Positions 44,222 through 55,787 are shown, counted from the first letter of the stretch. The stretch: 64,000 nucleotides of DNA from Daldinia sp. FL1419 (GCA_025201765.1 MU623348.1:62001-126000), one strand, 5' to 3'. Program-made: numbers and translations. Notes: a model not told the origin generated them from the sequence alone.

Positions 44222-47001
44222 ATGGATGAGATAATAGGCAGGGTGGAGAGGATTGACTTCCACCACCCATATACGCCATATGATGTGCAAGAGCAATTCA
44301 TGAACACTGCATATGATGTCTTGGAGCGAGGAGGAGGGCAAGTTGGTATTCTTGAAAGCCCAACCGGAACTGTAGGTTGATATTAAACCCAAGTCCTCTT
44401 CAAGCTAACATTTTTAGGGTAAATCTCTCTCTCTCATATGCGCTGCTCTTACGTGGCTACGTAATCATAAAAGGTCGAAGTTCGAAGCCTCAGTCACTGG
44501 AGCCGCTGAAGAGTTCAAAGACGAACCAGGCTGGATTGTCGACCAAATGCTAAAACGGAAGAGGGAGGAGATACTTAAGCAGTGGGAAGAAAGAGAGGCA
44601 CGCTTGAGAAAAATGAGGGCCAAGGAAAAGGCGACGGAAGAAAGAGGATCTAAGCGAAGGAAGCTAGAAGACGGTAACATCAGGAATAAGAAGACTAGCG
44701 ACGACGACGACGATGAATGGCTGTTAGATGAAGGTCAAGATTATGATGAGAACCAAGCCAGCGACGACCCGTCAGGATTCAGCAAGGAAACACGGAACCT
44801 CATGAACAAGCTGGGGTTAGGAAACCTTCAAACTACCGAAGAGAGCGAGGACGTACACGAAACCAAAGCAAGTTAGACCCGTAAATATTTTCGATAGGTT
44901 CGACTAATTATTCATAGATTTATTATGCGTCAAGAACGCATTCACAATTGACGCAATTCATCTCGGAACTGCGCCGGCCAGCTTTTCCACCATCGTTACC
45001 GGAATCCCTTTTTTGCGACGACTCAAACGTCGAGTCGGAGGGCATTAAACACCTTCCGTTATCTTCCCGCCAGCGACTCTGCATTAATCCGTCAGTCTCC
45101 CGCCTTAGATCTCTTCCCGCAATCAACGACCGCTGTACGGAGCTTCAGCAGAAAAAGTCGAAGGATAAGTGCCAGTTCGTACCAAACGCGGACAATCTAA
45201 GTTTAACCCATCAGTTTCGAGATAGTGCCCTCGCTACTCTCCCGGATATCGAAGATCTTTTCGAGCTTGGAAAGAAGTTACACGTGTGTCCTTATTATGC
45301 CTCAAGAACGGCAGTGCCTAGTGCTGAGATAATCACCCTCCCTTACCCCATGCTCTTACAAAAGACCGCCAGGGACGCCCTCGGTATTAAACTAGAAGGC
45401 AATGTGGTTATCATCGACGAAGCCCACAATATCATGGATGCGGTGGCTAACGTATACGCATCCGAAATTAGTCTAGGCGAGTTAAAGCGAGCCAGACAAA
45501 TGCTTGGTGTTTACGTTAAGAAGTTTGGAAAGAAGCTTAAGGGAGAGAATCGAGTAATGGTTGCACAAGTGGCCAAGGTCGTGGACGGTCTAAGAGAGTG
45601 GTTAGAAAAGGCATTGGAGCTCAAGGTAAGGCTAGCCTCCCCTCGTGCTATGTTTGATTTTCACGCTTCGACGAAAGGGCTAACACATGATCCTAGAGCG
45701 ATCAAGGAATAGTCGACTCTAACATCCTCTTGAGGTCTAAAGGTATCGACCAGATCAACATGTATAAACTTATCCAATATATACAAGACTCAAAACTAGC
45801 GTACAAGATCGAAGGATACGCTGCACAAGTCGAATCTGAGGGCGCCGGTGATGCTTCAATTACAACACGGTCAACGCCCGTTCTTCACACTCTCCTTTCA
45901 TTTCTCGTCTCTCTGAACAACTTGAGTTCCGAAGGTCGTATTTTCTACCACAAAGCTTCTCAGGACGACATTTTGCTTTCATACCTCTTATTATCGCCCA
46001 CACACGCATTTTCTTCCATAGCATCAAGCGCACGGGCGGTTATTCTCGCCGGTGGCACTATGTCCCCATTTGAAGACTACACGGCACACCTTTTCCCTGA
46101 CCTTCCGCCAGATAAAGTCACGACTCTTAGCTGTGGCCATGTAATCCCGTCCTCTAATCTTTGCGTTTGGACGTTGTCATCCCCAAGACCAAAAGGCGAC
46201 GCCAAGAATGCGGAGTTTGAATTCAGTTTTCAGAAGCGTAGTGACAAGTCGATGATTTACGAACTAGGGTTAGCGATCCTTAACATCTGCACTGTCGTTC
46301 CAGATGGTGTTGTCGTTTTCTTCCCCAGCTACGGATACCTTGATGAAGTGGTGTCTGTATGGTATGAAGCCAGTGCTGGCCAACCCAAGCCGCTGTGGGA
46401 GAAACTACAAGCTAAGAAATCCGTGTTCCGCGAAACAAAGGGGGGATCAAGCGAAGAGGTGCTAGCACAGTACAGCGAGGCAATCTTAGGCGAGAGTAAA
46501 CCTGGCACTCCGCCTGGCAGAAATGGATCCTTACTATTAAGCGTGGTTGGCGGGAAAATGAGCGAAGGTATCAACTTTTCCGACCGACTAGGCCGTTGCG
46601 TTGTGGTGGTTGGGTTACCATATCCAAATATTCATTCGCCGGATTGGAAGGCCCGTATCGAGTACATTGAATCTACCACGCTCGAACGCCTTGGAGTCAC
46701 CAACCCGTCCATGCCAAAGAACGAAGCTCTTTCAGCAGCGAAGCAGGCGGCTCGAGACTTTTACGAGAACGCATGCATGCGTGCTGTGAACCAAAGTATC
46801 GGACGCGCTATTCGTCACCGAAACGACTACGCCGCCATAGTGCTAGTTGACCGGAGGTTCTCAACCGAACGTATTAAGACAAAGCTACCAGGCTGGATCC
46901 GTGGCGGCTTGGTTGAGGGTAGTGAAAACGGGGGATTGGGACAGATGATGGGAAAGCTGACCAGTTTCTTCAGGGGTAAGAAGACATTATCAAACGCCTA
47001 A
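44222..47001 (+). CDS. CHL1: ATP-dependent DNA helicase CHL1 (DDX11-like)
   Basis: XPD/FANCJ-family 5'-3' helicase with a 4Fe-4S cluster, needed for sister-chromatid cohesion. Exons are 44222-44371, 44418-44867, 44918-45625 and 45697-47001, phases agree, 870 aa. The N-terminus DFHHPYTPYDVQEQFM is typical. Walker A is ILESPTGTGKS (split by intron 1). Motif Ia is IYYASRTHSQL. Iron-sulfur Cys lie in RLCIN, DRCTE, DKCQF and HVCPYYASR. The DEAH box is at residues 367-370. Motifs V/VI are GGKMSEGINFSDRLGR and QSIGRAIRHRNDYA. An acidic/basic insert (KRKREEILKQWEER...) separates motifs I and Ia, as in DDX11. Intron 2 seems to use a GC donor (AAA|GCAAGT), which keeps the conserved Lys before IYYASRTH. 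The start is the first in-frame ATG. Confidence 0.92.
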
Positions 47002-47489
47002 ATCATCAGAAATGAAGATAATGTATTTAATAGGGCGATATGAGTCGGTAAGTATACAAATACCTAGGTAGTTATTCATAATTATACTCGTGGGTGAAGT
47101 CTGGATTGCAATGGAGGTAGTCAAGAGTCCTGGAGGCCTTGCTACCCCTGAATAGGAGATACGTACCAATAGGGATATGGAAAGGGGCTGTTGCCGCCTA
47201 GGTACATAACCTAGGTAGGTAGGTTAGTGGTCTATCATCCCGACATCCCACTAAGTCCGCTGGAATCCCGCGCTACAAGACTCTTATCGATACCTAAGTA
47301 GGTACCTACCCTACCAAGTACCTAGGTACCTATTAAACAAGACGCGTTTCTCGCGTCGCTAATAAATATTCTCTCCATTTTGATTATCCGTCACCAATCC
47401 GCATACATCTCTTCTTTGGTCTAATTCGATAGCCAATTGGTCTAACAAAATATCAGAGAGGTTCCAGATATATAACACTATTCTTCAAA
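47002..47489. repeat. Intergenic DNA dense in ACCTAGGT palindromes
   Basis: Three exact ACCTAGGT octamers (47062-47069, 47209-47216, 47320-47327), several GTACCTAC / GTAGGTAC strings around them, and an AAATATTCTCT-rich leader before the thymidylate synthase ATG. No gene. Confidence 0.55.
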
Positions 47490-48531
47490 ATGACATCCTC
47501 GCCGCGGCACGAGGAGTACCAATATCTCGATCTCGTTCAGGAGATTTTAGATCACGGAGAGCGTCGACCAGACCGGTAAGTCCGCTTGATATCCCTATCT
47601 ACCAGTATATCGAACGGCATCTCCAATTCGGATCAGAAATGTGTTTCTAAATATAACTAACTCTCCTCGTAGAACTGGCACTGGCACATATTCCATCTTC
47701 GCACCCCGACCACTCAAGTTTAGCCTCAACGACAGCGGCAAGCCGATTCTACCATTATTAACGACAAAGCGTGTATTTCTGCGTGCAGTCATCGCAGAGC
47801 TACTCTGGTTTATTGAGGGTAACACATCGTCGAAATCGCTCAGCGCACAAGACGTTAAAATTTGGGATGGGAACGGATCGCGCGAATTCCTCGACAACCT
47901 AGGACTCAAGGATCGCGAGGTTGGTGACTTAGGACCCGTTTACGGTTTTCAATGGCGTCATTTCGGCGCTGAGTACGTCGATGCACGCACAGACTACACT
48001 GGCCAAGGTGTCGACCAGCTGGCCGATGTTATCCACAAGCTACGCAATAATCCCTACGACCGTCGCATGATCCTCTCTGCCTGGAATCCCGCCGACCTGA
48101 AGAAGATGGTATTGCCGCCGTGCCACATGTTTGCGCAGTTCTACGTCTCGTTTCCGAGACAAAATAGGGAAGGGGAAAGCAGTGGAGAAGAGAAGCCAAA
48201 AGGTCACCTTCACTGCCAATTATACCAGCGATCCTGCGACATGGGACTCGGTGTCCCTTTTAATATTGCAAGCTACGCGTTGCTAACGCATATGATTGCA
48301 CATGTCTGCGACCTGGTTCCCGGCAGCCTAACGCACGTTATGGGCGACGCACACGTGTATATCGACCATGTCGATGCCCTAAAGGTGCAGTTAGAGCGAG
48401 AGCCACGACCGTTCCCGGAGCTCCAAATCAAACGAGAAGGTGGCGGTTCTATTGACGGTTGGAAAGTAGAGGATATTTCAGTTTTAAATTACGAACCCCA
48501 CAAGACGATTCCAATGAAAATGTCCGTCTAA
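47490..48531 (+). CDS. CDC21: Thymidylate synthase
   Basis: Makes dTMP from dUMP using methylenetetrahydrofolate. Two exons, 47490-47575 and 47673-48531, give 314 aa. The short first exon ends in GERRPDR and the second opens TGTGTYSIFAP, the canonical N-terminal junction. The catalytic Cys179 is in VLPPCHMFAQFYV. The substrate-binding segments LYQRSCDMGLGVPFNIASYALLTHMIAHV and THVMGDAHVYIDHVDALKVQL are complete. A fungal-type insert (SFPRQNREGESSGEEKPKG) lies between the active site and the LHCQLYQRS segment. The C-terminus ends ...IPMKMSV, as required for closure over the active site. Confidence 0.96.
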
Positions 48532-49073
48532 GCTAAGATACTACTTGGATGGTAGGCATTTTATTAGCATTGGATTCATGAAATGGATATACGTATGATG
48601 ATGAACGGTGCATTATGTAGAAATGATACAGGGAGGTTTGCCTTTTAGTTGGAGGTATAACCAACCAGGAGAAAACATCGGCAGGCTAGAAGAGCAGAAT
48701 ACCCTATCATTTCCACAGTAGATTTAGTAGATCAAAAGCTCATCGAACGCGAGGGTCTAAGTCATTTAAGATAGGTACATACATTAAGTGCTCATGTTTG
48801 TGCATTTTTACGAATTGTCTGTAAATAAAGGCCATCCCTCGAATAGGTACGATCAAGCCCCTGAACCGTATTTGATATCCACTTTTTTTCCTAAGCGCTC
48901 GAAGTCTTTCAGCAGGCTGAATTCATCATTTTGCTGATTACAAGACAACAAAGTAATCGCAAAACTGTTTAAAACCTGTCAAGTGAAGACGATCTTATTT
49001 TTAGAAACCACCCCCCCAAAAAGGTTGTCAGCTTTCATGATCAGTTCATAATAATCCTAGAACATTCATCACA
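48532..49073. other. Intergenic, no gene seen
   Basis: 542 bp between same-strand genes; a C8 run and AAAA tract at about 49010-49022 lie just upstream of the next gene. Nothing else recognised. Confidence 0.4.
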
Positions 49074-50324
49074 ATGCTAGATGAAAAACCTGCCATCACC
49101 GACCTGGCAAGTTTTGCGAAAACTGAACCCAAGAACGTACAAGCTTATATCGACAGAGTGACATCTCTAGAGTTTTTCGCTGACGACGCTTCTCACCACG
49201 GTTTATTCAGGGGCTTGAAATTTCCCAATCTGGAGGCTATCTGGCTGGATGCTTCAGATGATAACGACAGCGCCTCTCTAGAACCGTATCTTCAACCTAA
49301 GCTAAAGCGCTTTGTATTCTATGGAGGGCCCATCTCGGACGCCTTCCTTCAGAAGCTTCAGGTTTCTTGTCCTTTTCTAGAAGAACTACTCATTGATAAC
49401 CCGCGAGACTTAATTACCCCAGATGGCTTCCTTCAATTTTTACATGGCGCCAACAATCTGAAGAAAGTATCGGTCATGTACGGTATGAACCGAGCCATAA
49501 ATGAATCCGTCATCGTTGCTCTCGTGACGAAACCTGGCCTGGAAATACTGGAATTCAGGGAGCCCATCACCGCGGATCTAGCCTCAAGAATTATTACGGA
49601 GCGGTCCCGACACGGAGCTGACGGGACCCCTCTTCCGCAGCTTCGCGAACTAATCTGCGTCGCGGAACCCGGTGGACTCGCGAACCTACTACCGCATTTA
49701 TCCAATCTTACACGCCTAGAAGCGACTATCGTATATGAAGGCTCTCCTTCGGCCGAGGTCCAGGACTGCGTGATCCACGGCATTGGCGCACACTGCGTCA
49801 GTCTACGGACTTTAAAATTAGAATATAAGGCTGCGGAGGGCCACCGTATTCATATCCCCTCGGAAGCACTTGTCAAGTTGCCACAGGGGCTTAATAAGTT
49901 AGAAGGACTTAGTATTTCTGGCAATGGGATCGAAGCCCCGGGATTTGGTGATCGTCAATTTGCCGATTTGATGCAAGCTCGGCCGAATCTGAAAATTCTA
50001 CACCTACGATTCACTTGCGATCTCACGGAATCTGCATTGATAGAGGTTGCCAAGAGCTGCGGGACGATTTTAGCGGAACTTGAGCTTGAGGGAACCTATA
50101 ATCTTCTAAACCTAAGGGAGAGCAACGTTCTGTTCCCTCAGTTAGCGTCGATTGAGCTCGGTGAGCTAGCGTCGTCGTCGTCTGTCGCAGACGATGCAAT
50201 AGCTACGGAGGCGGCTGATATTGCTCAACTTTTAAGGAAGGTTGCGCCTAAATTAGAATATTTCGATGTGATTTCTGGAAATCCCATTAGCGATATGGTA
50301 TCGGACGAATTAGATGAATTATGA
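49074..50324 (+). CDS. Leucine-rich-repeat-like hypothetical protein
   Basis: A single 416-aa exon. Repeating segments of about 25-30 residues carry spaced Leu/Ile, such as FPNLEAIWLDAS, CPFLEELLID, ANNLKKVSVMYG, KPGLEILEF, LSNLTRLEATI, CVSLRTLKLEY, LNKLEGLSISGN, RPNLKILHLRF and LAELELEG. This is the pattern of an RNI/F-box-type LRR solenoid. No F-box, signal peptide or membrane segment is visible. The C-terminus is acidic (SDELDEL). The ligand or partner is unknown. The even LRR spacing along the whole length argues for a real protein rather than a chance open frame. Confidence 0.72.
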   Translation: MLDEKPAITDLASFAKTEPKNVQAYIDRVTSLEFFADDASHHGLFRGLKFPNLEAIWLDASDDNDSASLEPYLQPKLKRFVFYGGPISDAFLQKLQVSCPFLEELLIDNPRDLITPDGFLQFLHGANNLKKVSVMYGMNRAINESVIVALVTKPGLEILEFREPITADLASRIITERSRHGADGTPLPQLRELICVAEPGGLANLLPHLSNLTRLEATIVYEGSPSAEVQDCVIHGIGAHCVSLRTLKLEYKAAEGHRIHIPSEALVKLPQGLNKLEGLSISGNGIEAPGFGDRQFADLMQARPNLKILHLRFTCDLTESALIEVAKSCGTILAELELEGTYNLLNLRESNVLFPQLASIELGELASSSSVADDAIATEAADIAQLLRKVAPKLEYFDVISGNPISDMVSDELDEL

Positions 50325-51134
50325 TGGGGGATATTATCATAGTCGGTCGAAATTGTCTCTGTTCGTACGCGCAAGATCTATATTCACCGCCTACCTCTTA
50401 CACGAAGCTATACCCTTAGGCTACGAAATATCGCGCTACGATATTTAAGGGCTGCGGGAGAGCCAATAAAATATAATCATGTGCAGCAATAACGGCAGTG
50501 TTGCATGCAAAGCTTCCCACCAGCCCAAATCCGTCGGCTCGATGTTTGATGAAACCCTAAAAGGGGGAAAAGTGCTTGCCAAGTCCTATATTATAGAAAA
50601 CTTGTTCGAGATGTCAGGTTATGCATTGATCCCGTCATCCTATCGTGCTTTTTGGAGGAGCATAATCCTTGGTCTTACTGTTGCTAGATTGACCTGTCAG
50701 AATTCCTATTCCAAAGCTGAACGCCGTGTAGCAAGCGAATATCGTACCTCGCATCTGAACCATCCCGAGGGCGACGGTACGGTATGGTACGGTGACTTGC
50801 CATGAGGGTTAAAAGATCCTAGTGTTCCTCGCATCTTCTCACGTAATCGCCATTGAAGCCGTTAACCTAGGTTAGTTATGTAGTTACCTGGTTACCTACC
50901 TAATCCAGGTGTAAAGCGTAATGCGTGCTTAATAGTGGCCCTTTGGTGTCCCTTCGACGAGCCGCTAACACGTCGACGGTCCACATGGGATGGACGTGAA
51001 TGCTAGTGCCGCCACGCATAAAGGGGTTCACATAGCGGCTATATAAGTATCCTCATCATTTCCCCGCTAGATATTATATCACGACCACCCATACTAGTAA
51101 CCACTTAGCATCTAACAACCAGAAATCGTTCACC
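50325..51134. other. Intergenic upstream of alpha/beta-barrel gene
   Basis: 810 bp. An open frame at 50479-50805 (108 codons) has no recognisable features and lies where a terminator and promoter are expected. An ACCTAGGT octamer is at 50865-50872. An AGGGG stress-element-like pentamer (51022-51026) precedes the TATA box. Confidence 0.4.
51040..51047 (+). promoter_or_regulatory. TATA-like box
   Basis: TATATAAG about 90 bp before the ATG at 51135, preceded 14 bp upstream by AGGGG. The spacing fits a strongly or inducibly expressed fungal gene. Confidence 0.5.
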
Positions 51135-51797
51135 ATGGCTCCCGTAACGGAGATCACTATCCACGACCTCAAGCCCGGCACGGACGTCGAGGCCTTCTAC
51201 AAGCCTTTCGCGGTTATCAAGGGACAGCCCGGCGTCCAAACCGTGCGCATTACTACCGTGCACGAGAACCCTCTGCAGGTCGGTCTCTTCATCGATTGGG
51301 ATTCGATCGAGTTGCACAAAGCCGCCCAGGCTAATAAAGAAGCCTACGATGCCTTCGTCGACCAAGTCAAGCCGCACGTCACCAAGGTTCCTACTATACT
51401 CCACGCGGAACTGACTCCATTCCCGCCCACCGTGTTAGATAACGCCGAGGGCAAGGGCAAATCGCCCGTTGCCCACGTCATATTCACGTACTTTGCGCCC
51501 GAAACCGACGCGGCTAAGACGCTCGATGCTGGCCAAAGGTTCGTCTCCAAGATAACCGAGGCGGGCTTTCCGGGATTGACTGGAGAATCCTCCGTCGGTT
51601 GGACGGTGGAGAAAGAGGTTGATTATAAGGGCGAAAAGACCCGCGTGCTGGTTATCATCCTGGGTTGGCAGAGCGTCCAAGCCCACTTGGAGGCGCGCGA
51701 GACTGATTCTTGGAAGAGCATCATTGGCGAGTTCCAGGGCGCGGCGACAGGCCTTAAGGGCTTTGAGGTTACCCACGTTAGCACCAGAACATTATAG
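51135..51797 (+). CDS. Two-repeat dimeric alpha/beta-barrel-like protein
   Basis: A single 220-aa exon with a strong start context (CACCATGG). Two halves (about 1-100 and 108-215) each show a beta-strand opening (VTEITIHDLKPG; VAHVIFTYFAPE), a helix, and a returning strand with a Trp (VGLFIDWDSIELHKAA; VLVIILGWQSVQAHLEA). This is the layout of tandem ABM/ferredoxin-like dimeric barrel domains. Family members include monooxygenases and heme- or stress-related proteins, but no catalytic residue can be named. It has no signal peptide and no intron. Codon use is C/G-ending and more biased than its neighbours, suggesting high expression. Confidence 0.72.
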   Translation: MAPVTEITIHDLKPGTDVEAFYKPFAVIKGQPGVQTVRITTVHENPLQVGLFIDWDSIELHKAAQANKEAYDAFVDQVKPHVTKVPTILHAELTPFPPTVLDNAEGKGKSPVAHVIFTYFAPETDAAKTLDAGQRFVSKITEAGFPGLTGESSVGWTVEKEVDYKGEKTRVLVIILGWQSVQAHLEARETDSWKSIIGEFQGAATGLKGFEVTHVSTRTL

Positions 51798-51973
51798 GGC
51801 GAGAGCTAGGTTATGCCATATCATACGTTTTGCCTTGTTTGTGACGATGCTGCTTTATTAGTTTTAATTTCCTGAGCAAAAATGGCATTCACATTGATAT
51901 TCAAATATTTGGGTTCGGTAGGGATATAGTATTCTCCCTTCGATTAAATTAAAGTATATAGAGCTTTCTAACG

Positions 51974-53977
51974 TCATACGGCTTTCGAATCAGGTCCTTT
52001 CGTGCTCGCTTCTTTTATTCCTACCTCTTCATCTAACGATTGTCCCCTAACTACTCCTATACCATGCTCGACCATCTCGGACTTCAAGACAGGTGGCCCA
52101 GAGAAATATTTGCGACCCCATACAAAATACCAAATGATACTAATGGCAGCAAAACCTGCGAATACCACACTGGCGTAGTTCATCGTGGAGGCGTCCAATC
52201 CGGTGAGGTTAGTCGGCATACAAAACAGGAATATGGCGAGGGTGATCCATAGCAGGGTCGTTATATTGATGGCGAAACCGAAACGACCAAGCGAAAATGA
52301 AGCATGTTCCAACTGTTTTCGACCGCGCATAACGGAGACTAGAATAGGAAGACCGTACGACGTCGAAAGACATATCGTAGCAACTCCTGTGAAGCTGCTA
52401 AATGCTGCCGACGAACCAAAGTAGATTAGGCCAAGAAGACAATCGACAATCGCCGATAGGGTAAGAGCTAATAGGGGAATGTCGAAGCGCTTATCAACCT
52501 TGCTCCAGAGACCAGAGCCAGGGATCGCACCGTCGCGTGCGAAAGCGTAAGTGCAACGGCTTGAAGCCGTCAGGGCACCAACGCCGGCAAATAGCCAAAT
52601 ACCTAAGATAAGGAATAGGAGCCCGAAGCCCCCTCCTGCGCTTCCGGTTGCCGTCTTGAAAATGAGACCAACCGGCTGGCCGTTTGCAACGTCAAGGAGC
52701 GTTTGTACATCAGGTAACACAAAGAGGACGGGGATTAAATAGACGAGGCCGGTAATACCAGCCGCTACGACTGACACTGCACTGAGAGTCAGCAAATACC
52801 AGGCCATATTGGAAGAAAGCTGTTCGAGCGTGTTTGACTTTGAAGCTAGCAGTTCGTCCGTCGTGGTATGTAGGCTCTACCAAGGAAAGACTTGATGCCA
52901 AAATAAGATACGAAGTTATGAGATGATATATTACTTACGGACGATAGCCTTGGGAACTTCACGCTCGGGCGTCTGAACCTCTTCACACATGGCAGCGACC
53001 ATTCCGTAGCCCGTAAGGACGTAGGCGGGTTGCAATAAACCAACGAAAAAAGACCAGCCGACCGGCCAGCCCGACGCCGAAGCATCGTAATGCGCAAACA
53101 CGAAATCTCCGCTTCTTTTGCTTGGCGACATGACCAGGAGAACGACCAAGATGATGACGATGGAGGCGGCCGTCCAGTATATGCAAACGGTATTGATAAG
53201 GTCTAAGTGTTTAGAACAAAAGATATTAATCAAGTAGCAAACCAGCATGACAGCCCAAAACATGAGGATTGTCTGCCACTCGTTGGCGACAAAGTCCTCG
53301 TCCCATAGCGAAATGGCGCTGAGGATCAATTGCGCACCACCAAAGTTGATAGAGAGCGTGACGGTCCAGTTACCGACCAACGTCAGCCATCCGGTAACCC
53401 AACTGGAAATCGGGGCCCAGCGCGGCGTTGATAACAGTGCGGCCCAGTAGTAAACTCCACCGGCGGTAGGATAGACGGAACAGATTTCGGCCAACGAGGC
53501 AGCGATGGCAGTAGAAAGGAGAGAAAGCAGCACCCAACCCCAGATGACAGTGACGGATTGACCATTTGCTAGCGATATATAAAAAGTAGTACTAAGACCG
53601 TACGGGACGGCCATCTAATTTATATTAGTAAAAATCATCTGAGGCTATTCGGGAAGTTGTTCAGTCATCCATTGTTGATATATACGAGTGACGAGTGACG
53701 AGACCAAATAGGATACGACGTGGATTTAATATTAATTACATACTATCGAGCAATTAGTATTGGTTCTATTTTAGAACATTTTAGAATGGGACTGAGGTTA
53801 TCTTCTTCTTTTCGTATTTTCATACTTACCAATAGCAAAGGATAGGCCGAGCACCGACAGCATACTCAAACTTCGAGGCAGCTCGGCCTTGTAACCCATC
53901 TTGGCGAGCGCGTCATCTGCCGCCGTCGCCTCCGTGGATCTTCGCGGACCTGCGCTGGTAACCGATTGACTCCCCAT
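51974..53977 (-). CDS. APC-family choline/amino-acid permease, exon 1 junction unresolved
   Basis: Plasma-membrane transporter of the HNM1/GABA-permease type. Exon 3 (52776-51974) joins exon 2 (53614-52939) perfectly through a 162-bp intron (KAIV-LSVVAAGITGLVY). Exon 1 (53977-53830) supplies the N-terminus: MGYKAELPRSLSMLSVLGLSFAI. Exon 2 begins exactly where homologues continue (MAVPYGLSTTFYISLANGQSV), and a TAG immediately precedes its ATG. The only good donor after FAI is ATTG|GTAAGT, phase 1, whereas exon 2 needs phase 0, so the canonical splice shifts frame. Twelve or so hydrophobic segments follow, with ASLAEICSVYPTAGGVYYWAAL typical of the family. It is either a frameshifted gene, an unusual splice, or a sequence error. 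Without the junction problem it would be about 542 aa. Confidence 0.8.
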
Positions 53978-54944
53978 TTTCGACTGTATAGGTGCCTAGG
54001 TATGGATGGTGAGACATTTAAAGAGGATGAAGCGAAGAGAGAAGTTGTAAGCGACCACGAAGCTTGTGAGGCTTGTGAAGCTTGTGAATCTCTGTTTAGT
54101 AAGGTAACTAACTAGCATATGTAAGTAAGTACCTAGGTTACCTCTAAAGTACCTACCCAGGTACCCGTTATACAACCCCCTTAGGTATGGAACCCCCTGT
54201 CGAGTTGCTGATAACGTGAAGCTCTTATCTCTAGTTAGTTAGTGTAAATCGGATCCTTTTTATTAAGATACAAGGATAAGACAACTTGATCATCCTGGTC
54301 GAGACTTATCAGCAATTCGTTCCCCAGCAATACTCCAATACTCTTCCCCGTTCCCCCAGAGCTGAATGTATAATTCTTGCCCACTAGACTCGATACGGTA
54401 TCGCGTACAGTTTCACTTCTCATCTCAGCTAACTAGCAATTCTCTCTTTATCTCTTTTATCTTTCTGTATTACATAGTATAATTATGAATGTATACCTAC
54501 TGTACCTACCTATCCGATGAATACCTCTTGATGTATGACATTGATCATTGCAACATGACCCGCTTCAATTACAACATCTGATAATGTATTATTATCAACT
54601 ATAACAAAATAATAGGTAAATATAGCTTCTTATTCAAAGGTGAATATAACTACGAAACGACAGCTTAAAAGAAAAAAAGCATACGAACCTAGAATGTCTT
54701 CTAGCTAAAATCTCATAATGAGGGGAATTCGAGGGGATCTTCATTAATCTAATCCCGAGATTCGACGATGGACCGAGTTCCCCAAGTTCCCCCGCACGCT
54801 ATTCGCCGCCGTCTTACAAGCGCATGGTTATAGATCTTCGGCATCTCGTTCTAATAAAACATCGACTCGACGGCTTAGCTTGATACAAGTCCGCCATTTC
54901 CAACGAGTCTATTTCCCGTGTGAAAGAAACCAACAATCACCACC
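53978..54944. other. Divergent promoter region, permease / SDR
   Basis: 0.97 kb. It contains a short GAAGCTTGTGA-type tandem (about 54058-54088) and an ACCTAGGT octamer (54131-54138). A minus-strand ATG frame at 54423-54235 encodes 62 residues with a protein-like pattern (NYTFSSGGTGKSIGVLLG, ISLDQDDQVVLSLYLNKK). I cannot place this small frame in a family and leave it as a possible small gene only. Confidence 0.35.
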
Positions 54945-55787
54945 ATGGCTCCTAAACCCCGTCTAGAAGGCAAGGTCGCGATTGTGACCGGGGGCGCGTC
55001 AGGATTCGGTAAAGGCATCGTAGCTAAATTCGTGGAAGAAGGAGCACGAATTATAATCGCCGATCTTTCAGAAGAAGCCGGCCAAGCAGCAGCTCGGGAA
55101 TTAGGATGCAAATTCGCCGCGGCCGACGTGACGAAACGAGAAGATTGGGAACGACTTCTCCAGACGGCCTTGGATATTTTTGGCCAGCTTGATATAATAG
55201 TGAACAACGCCGGAGCGACGTACGCCAATAAGCCGACCGAGGAGGTGACGGATAAAGACTTTGACCTCGTCATGAACGTAAACGTCAAGTCCGTATACGT
55301 CTCTACCAACGTCGTCATCCCTTACTTCCTCGAGAAGAAGAGGCCCGGGAGCTTTATTCAGGTCGCATCCACCGCCGGTGTCCGCCCGCGCCCGAGACTC
55401 ACCTGGTATAACGCCTCGAAGGCGGCGGTGATTAATGCCACCAAGGTATGGAGAATTTCTTGCACAATCCTCTTCCAATTCTTCGGCGTGTCTCCCTTCT
55501 CGACTAACCATGGCACTACTTGACGACAGACGATGGCAGTAGAGTACGGACCTCAGCAGATACGGTTCAACGCAGTCTCTCCAGTGGTGGGAAGCACGGG
55601 GATGACGCATTTGTTCATTGGGAAACCCAATACGGCTGAAAATCGGAAGGCTTTTGAGTCGCTGGTTCCGTTAGGCAGAGGTTCGACGCCGGAAGACGTG
55701 GCCAACGCTTGTTGTTACTTAGCTAGCGAAGAAGCTGCTTTCATCACGGGAGTCAATATTGAGGTGGACGGAGGGAGGTGTGTTTGA
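54945..55787 (+). CDS. Short-chain dehydrogenase/reductase
   Basis: NAD(P)-dependent classical SDR, close to the FabG / glucose-1-dehydrogenase type. Exons are 54945-55445 and 55530-55787, 252 aa. The ATG has a CACCATGG context. The dinucleotide loop TGGASGFG is at residues 15-22, the NNAG motif follows IIV, and the catalytic pair is Tyr155/Lys159 in YNASK, with the Ser in IQVASTAG. ADLSEEAG after the second strand has Asp at its end, which favours NAD(H) over NADP(H). The C-terminus VNIEVDGGRCV is complete. The substrate is unknown. Confidence 0.9.

Noticed and set aside
50479..50805. 108-codon plus-strand frame
   Set aside because: No family resemblance and located between a gene end and a clear promoter; a chance open frame is likelier.
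54235..54423. 62-codon minus-strand ATG frame
   Set aside because: The pattern is protein-like, but it is too short and isolated to assert without expression evidence.
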